NCBI RefSeq assembly: GCF_025399195.1
Contig: NW_026252095.1
Coordinates: 248,001-312,000, forward strand
From: Umbelopsis ramanniana AG
Lineage: Eukaryota > Mucoromycota > Umbelopsidomycetes > Umbelopsidales > Umbelopsidaceae
Direction of reading: 5' to 3'
DNA: 64,000 nt
Every line of letters starts with the position of its first letter. Positions within the stretch are counted from its first letter, which is position 1. A program made the translations under genes and the position numbers. Below the pieces are notes generated by a model, which saw only the letters and a program-made list of their open reading frames with translations, had not been told where the DNA came from and did not search any database. Below are positions 58,130 to 64,000 of this stretch, one piece after another.

Positions 58130-58663
58130 GAGGTAATGTTGAAGTATTGGCCGGAGCTGCCTTTCAATATCTGATCCTGAATTTGCCAGGACTGCCGGTC
58201 AGTGCGTTCACTGGCTTTTCACCGTGAATACTGGTTAAGTGACCCAGTTTAACTGTATCAACACCTTCATAATAGAAGCTTCTGTGCTCTTCCAATTATT
58301 TGGTTGAAAAATATCTGTACATATTAGAATATGCTTCGTCTCGCAGTAAAAAAAGTCGCCGAGCTATTTTGTCCAGTGTTTTCGTCTCCACAGTGACACT
58401 ACAAACAGTTCTTTATAATAAATCTCTCTCTCAATTCACTTCAAATTATATGATATTGTTGTTTCTTGAATACTACTACCCTGACCTGTTGTGCTAATAC
58501 CGCTCTGAATTTCATTGAACAAATAAAGTTCTTTCAGCAATGCATGTGACTTGGGACGTGTGATGGCGGCATTCCTGAGGCTTTCTGCGGTTTTATCCGC
58601 GAATGATGACATTCCTTTGACTTTTCACTTGTTTTTCCCGTGAGACAAATACTGTTCGGTTTC
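58130..58663. promoter_or_regulatory. Divergent spacer between ankyrin and HAD genes
   Basis: 534 bases. No TATA box in a good position and no known operator seen. A short ORF at 58300-58497 has no features. Confidence 0.3.
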
Positions 58664-59542
58664 ATGCCTACTGTTGCCTTTGATATTCTCGGTAGGTTGA
58701 TAACTGCACTCTATTGAATACAAGCAGTACCTGATACTACCTCTTGACACTGGTAGGCACACTGTTCGCCTTCGACGTTGTTGTCGACGTGCTACACGAT
58801 CATTTAAAGCTTGCCTCGCGGGATGAAAGCAAACGACTGTTCCATACTTGGCTATGGTCTTCACTTCGTGACTATTTTGCTGCTTCACATAACGGCCCAT
58901 ATATCCAGTTGATGGTGATTCTTCGAAGCAGTCTTCAGCGTACTATTTCAGCCCAAGGTTACGATATCAAGCTTAATGAGGACTCTGTTGGTCAAATTAT
59001 GGGCACATTCAAAAAACTAGAGCTTATGCCCACCGCATTGGATGCGATTAAACTACTCCAGAAGCAAGGCAATTGGAACATCTGGGCAGTTACCAACGGC
59101 GGTAAGGAAGCAACACAAGAGTTATTGCGACGGGCAGGTATACTGGACGCTTTTGGCGATGGTGCGAATATTTTGTCTTGTGACGACCTGCTGCTGTCAA
59201 AACCACATCCAAGAGTATATACAGAGCTTATGCGAACAGTTATACGGAAAACAAAGCTCATAGAGGTAAACTTGTCCATCGGTCATAAACTTGTGCTTAT
59301 GGTTGGTAACTGACTTGAAGTTTTTTTTTCTGAATCGAAAGAATTTTTATCTGGTTGCGACACATGCCTGGGATCTGGCCGGTGCTAAAAATGCTGCCTT
59401 TCGCACAGTATTTTTGACCAGTGAAGAAAAGGTTTATATCAAAGAAGCCTATGGTAACATTGGCCCAGACATTGAAGACGACAGTATGTTGGGTTGCATC
59501 TCACAAATGATCGGCCAAGAACAAAAACGCTCGTTATTGTAA
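58664..59542 (+). CDS. HAD-superfamily hydrolase (2-haloacid dehalogenase type)
   Basis: Three exons. Exon 1 (58664-58691) gives MPTVAFDIL and splits the glycine of motif I, so the joined text reads MPTVAFDILGTLFAFD (D-x-x-G-T-L, nucleophile Asp7). Motif II is in NIWAVTNGGKEATQELLRRA and motif III around LLLSKPHPRVY (Lys). Motif IV is in YLVATHAWDLAGAKNAAFRT. The cap sits between motifs I and II. The pattern fits L-2-haloacid dehalogenase-like members; in fungi these more likely act on phosphorylated or small organic acids. About 235 residues, cytosolic. The second intron has the donor GTAAAC and ends GAAAG. Confidence 0.85.
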
Positions 59543-59634
59543 AAAGGAAAAATTACAGGATTTTTTTATTTAGTATTTACATTCATCCAGCTTGACACCT
59601 GTCATTTTCAATCTTGGTCGCATAGAACATTGTA

Positions 59635-61110
59635 TCATGAAGATATATAATCCTCATCTGCCTGTACTAAATCGTGGGGTGCGTCTTCGTCATCCTCATC
59701 TTCACTTTCGTTTCTTGCCGTGGGTTTGATTAGGGGCTTGTTATTGGTATCGTCGTCACCCAGAAAATCATCTAGCACGTGTGTGTCATCCGCATCCAGC
59801 GTAACATTATCAAGCCTTTGAGTTACCCTGTCCATCCTTGGTCGTTCTAGTAACATGTATCAGTCAGTCCCTTCGCATCCTAAACATGTCTTAAGTATGT
59901 ATGCGTACTAACCTCCATACAGCGAAGACACTTGGTTTTCTCGTCGATGCCGATAATCATCTATTTCTGCTTTGAAATTTGCTTCGTACAACTCAATCCT
60001 TTTCGCCGTAAGATCCTTGACATGCATATCGTACTTTTGCTGAAGAGTGTGTTCCTTCACTAAGAAGTCGTCCCTATCGTAGTTACATCAGTACGTGTCC
60101 ATTTCATTACATGTATCTGTAGGCTTTTTATAAGAATACGTACTTTTTATCCAACATATACTGCTGAAGGGTTTGATCTTGTGTTCGCTTCCAAGCTTCA
60201 AATTCCATCTGTTCATAGTCCTTACAATAATCGTCAATATCTCTGTCAAGCTGTACGAGTTTTCCTTTCAGATCATCTGGGGGTAATACATCAGTGAAAT
60301 CAGTCAAGCTCAACTTTCCAAGAATGCTCAGACATACCAGCCAGAGTCGTCATTGTCTTCAATTGAGTAGAAACCTCTGGTAATTGGCTGCACTCCGTTT
60401 GGAAATCCTCGCAATACTTTGCCTGATCGTGGCACTTTTTTATCAGATGGTCTATAAGCTTTTGCGCTTGCTATTGGTTTCATTAGCAACATGCTGAATT
60501 CTCATATAGTCGATAGGTGAGCCATGTACCTCTGATAATTCATAGTTTGTCTTATTATTCTTTTGTAACTCTTGCCATGAGGATTCAAGGCTAATGTAGG
60601 AGTTAGTCCTCATATGCTGCAGTCATAAATCAAAACCAAGGGAATGCAGAGTTCCTTCTATTCACCTTTTGGTCCACTGCTCAGTTGCAGGCATTTGTAT
60701 TGAGATAACGGATCCACTGCTTGATTCTTCTCGAGGCGGCGGAGTCGCACTTTGAGACCTGCTAATGAATGATCAGCTTGCTTTAGCCGCGATAAAGGTT
60801 TGCGTTCACAAGTGTATGTACCTTGATGTAGATCTCTTCATTATAAGTGAGTTGAACTGCTGAAAAGCATTTCTACCAGCTTCAAGGCTAAATTGGTAAC
60901 ATCAGTGAGTTCGTTCTCTTGGGATACGCCAGTGATTGCTTATGAACGATACCAACCCGTCCAACCCTCGAGCTCGTAATTCTTGTTCATTCAAGCTATG
61001 TACAAGTTTAGTAAATGGAGATCACATTGCGTTTTCCATTTAGTAAAGACTTACCCAACTGCATTGGTCAAGTCCTTTAAACTCGAGATCTTCTTGAATT
61101 GATCAAACAT
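59635..61110 (-). CDS. Dysbindin-like coiled-coil protein (possible BLOC-1 subunit)
   Basis: About nine small exons. Start MFDQFKKISSLKDLTNAVG. The middle is a coiled coil: TLESSWQELQKNNKTNYELS, QAQKLIDHLIKKCHDQAKYC, FQTECSQLPEVSTQLKTMT, then DDLKGKLVQLDRDIDDYCKD and QMEFEAWKRTQDQTLQQYML. Then DDFLVKEHTLQQKYDMHVKD and LYEANFKAEIDDYRHRRENQ. The acidic tail has VLDDFLGDDD and ends DEDYISS. Compared with human dysbindin from memory, it keeps the LP-x-L linker, the E-x-x-x-L-x-x-L-[ED] helix, the YK/FK-x-E run and the short 'DVFL-like' acidic motif. Role would be lysosome-related or endosomal sorting. Sequence similarity is low, so this stays a candidate. Confidence 0.5.
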
Positions 61111-62535
61111 GACCAAAAAGACAAGAACGAGCGACAAACTCCGCCGACTTGTTGGCTATTTCTTTCCTTATCCTCATAATTGCCATCTCAACATGCTGAG
61201 GCGGCTGGACGAAAACACTCTCAGTCACGGCCATAAAAACGAAGAAAATGAACTACAAGCTGTAAAGAACGACAACATACGTGAAACAAAATCAACTGCA
61301 CCAACGAAATCACCCGCAAGGCGGCCAGCCAATACTGGTTTACGCGACAGAGAAAATCGTCAAACGCCTAGTAAATCTCGAGTACTTGACGTCCATCGAG
61401 CTGCACTAACGCCAACAACACCTACAAAGAGTAAGAACGAATTCAAAGTGGTCGATATCATGCACGTTGTTTACATGAAACTGACTTTGGCTGAAATGCA
61501 CCTGCAGACACGAAAAAACCCTATGTCTTTAAAGACCCTCTGAAATCTCTTAATCAGCTTCCATTAAAACGCAAGAAGGATGAGCTGTTGAAAAAGAGCT
61601 TGAAAGATGAATGCGAAGGTATGAATGAGAGAGAAACATATTTTACAGTTGTGGAGTATCTAATATCTTTCGGAAAGTTTCCGCAGATATATCTTCGCCT
61701 GTCAGTAAGAAGCTAGACCTGGGTCCTGTCGATGAATCTGAAGTAGAATATGCGCCTCCAAGAGCTCAAGGTAAAAAATCTGAAGAAATTGGTGAATGTT
61801 GTGAATACTGTGAAGACCTAACTTTGACTTTATTACAGATGAGTTGTACCAACCGGATTTTAGCATCGACTTGTCACCATTCACTGATACTCCAGATGCC
61901 CGCGCATACGAAATGAACCATATCTCAGAGATAGACACGATAATAAGACATCCAAAGGAAAAGGAGGGAGACAGTTTTGTGGACTTGCTCTTTAAATCCC
62001 TGGATCGAAAAAGCGAAGCGCTGGATGTCACATCGAAAGTGTCACCTTCAGTAGTAGCTGAAAGCTCTTTACTGCCTGAAATAGATCAATCTGAGATAGA
62101 GTACGCACCACAACCGGAAGAAGGTAAAAACAGTGAAAAAGACAAGCTACTCGTGTTTACAAATCTGTGTCTTTACTCATTCTTGCCTGCCACAGAGTTA
62201 CCTTACCGACCAGAATTTGAAATTGACTTGTCTATCATTCCTCAAGAACCAAATTATGCTGTATACGAATTTGGGCACTTGTTGGACGTACCATCATCAA
62301 TTAAATTGTTGTTTGAAGAAGAGGAGGAAGGCCAAACCGATCGTTTTCCGCAAGATGAATTTGAATTTGGTATGTATCATAATACTTAAGAACCCATGCT
62401 TAGACAAGGACTAATGTATTGTCGTCTTCAATAGTATTTGGTTCCGAAGACATACCAAACGACCTCGATGATGAACAGCTTATTCGTGTCCCCTTTGATG
62501 ACTTTCAGTTCGATGTAAATGCTTTGTCTGCCTAA
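61109..62535 (+). CDS. Securin-like protein (candidate Pds1/Cut2 homologue)
   Basis: Seven exons or so, about 370 residues; TAA at 62533-62535. The basic N-terminus has a destruction-box-like RAALTPTTPTKSK and a KEN-like DREN. The acidic C-terminal half has two copies of one module. Copy 1 is ESEVEYAPPRAQ joined to DELYQPDFSIDLSPF, then ARAYEMNHIS. Copy 2 is QSEIEYAPQPEE joined to ELPYRPEFEIDLSII, then YAVYEFGHLL. The E-x-E-Y-A-P block is the kind of separase pseudosubstrate seen in fungal securins. The same intron position and phase interrupts both copies, so the module was duplicated as exons. ATG 61109 overlaps the dysbindin-like start; ATG 61193 in frame is an alternative. Identity is inferred, not proven. 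Confidence 0.5.
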
Positions 62536-62811
62536 ACGTACTTTTTCCCTCGCCCCTCTGTATATAGCGCTAGCACAGTCCTCACGCCCCATCATTTGAA
62601 GGCTTTTCAATTCATAATATATCGTATTACTATCTTACGTAGCCCTGGATTATTGTAGTATTGATATGATTGAGCGGGATGTCAGCGCTGTGGTAACTGC
62701 CAGGGACATTTCCAAGAGCGATGACCAAAATTTTGTCACAAAAACCACATAAACTTACTCAAATTCGCTCGCAGTCGCCAATCGACACTTTATTCAACAA
62801 CTCCAACACCA
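62536..62811. promoter_or_regulatory. Spacer before SRP54
   Basis: 276 bases, same-strand neighbours. No TATA box recognised. Confidence 0.3.

Positions 62812-64000
<1,189 letters not shown>

Overview
The window reads as nuclear DNA of an early-diverging fungus, most likely Mucoromycota (Mucorales-like). Genes are broken by many short GT-AG introns (about 50-90 nt). The gene set mixes fungal families (PHO84-type phosphate permease, DUF3659/LEA-like proteins, Mucoromycota-type P450, FAR1-type regulator) with families better known from animals (dysbindin-like protein, FLVCR-like transporter, trefoil-bearing GH31 glucosidase, SMARCD-type SWIB subunit). I cannot name the genus. No retroviral or LTR element, CRISPR array or convincing tRNA/rRNA gene was seen.

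Layout. 0-10 kb: two convergent flavin amine oxidase paralogues (the left one cut by the window edge), a cytochrome P450, a cytochrome b5-acyl-CoA dehydrogenase fusion and a tiny spliced ORF. 10-20 kb: a kelch membrane protein, a small cysteine-rich secreted protein, an APH-fold kinase, a FAR1-type DNA-binding protein, a 143-bp tandem duplication with poly-C tracts, an F-box protein and a small antisense ORF. 20-26.5 kb: sparse, with a PHO84-like transporter whose promoter carries both Pho4-type sites, an unidentified decayed coding remnant and a diverged tandem repeat array. 26.5-32.5 kb: two head-to-head pairs of LEA-like genes, each a short 'tail' protein on the minus strand and a long DUF3659 protein on the plus strand. 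32.7-38 kb: an unknown conserved-looking protein, a CAP/PR-1 secreted protein, a SMARCD/Snf12-type remodeller subunit and a lactonase. 38-42 kb: empty. 42-50 kb: proline dehydrogenase, UBA4/MOCS3, TXNDC9/PLP1 and an FLVCR-like MFS transporter. 50-52.8 kb: empty. 52.8-64 kb: a double-trefoil GH31 glucosidase, an F-box/ankyrin protein, a HAD hydrolase, a dysbindin-like gene, a securin-like gene whose start codon overlaps the dysbindin start, and the 5' part of SRP54.

Most genes are unrelated housekeeping or accessory genes that share only proximity. The parts that look organised are: (1) the duplicated divergent LEA-like module; (2) the UBA4/TXNDC9 pair, divergent across 137 bp; (3) the dysbindin/securin pair, whose divergent start codons overlap. 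The items most worth following are the securin-like protein with a duplicated Glu-x-Glu-Tyr-Ala-Pro module, the LEA-like double module, the trefoil GH31 enzyme, and a GC-AG intron caught by comparing the two amine oxidase copies.
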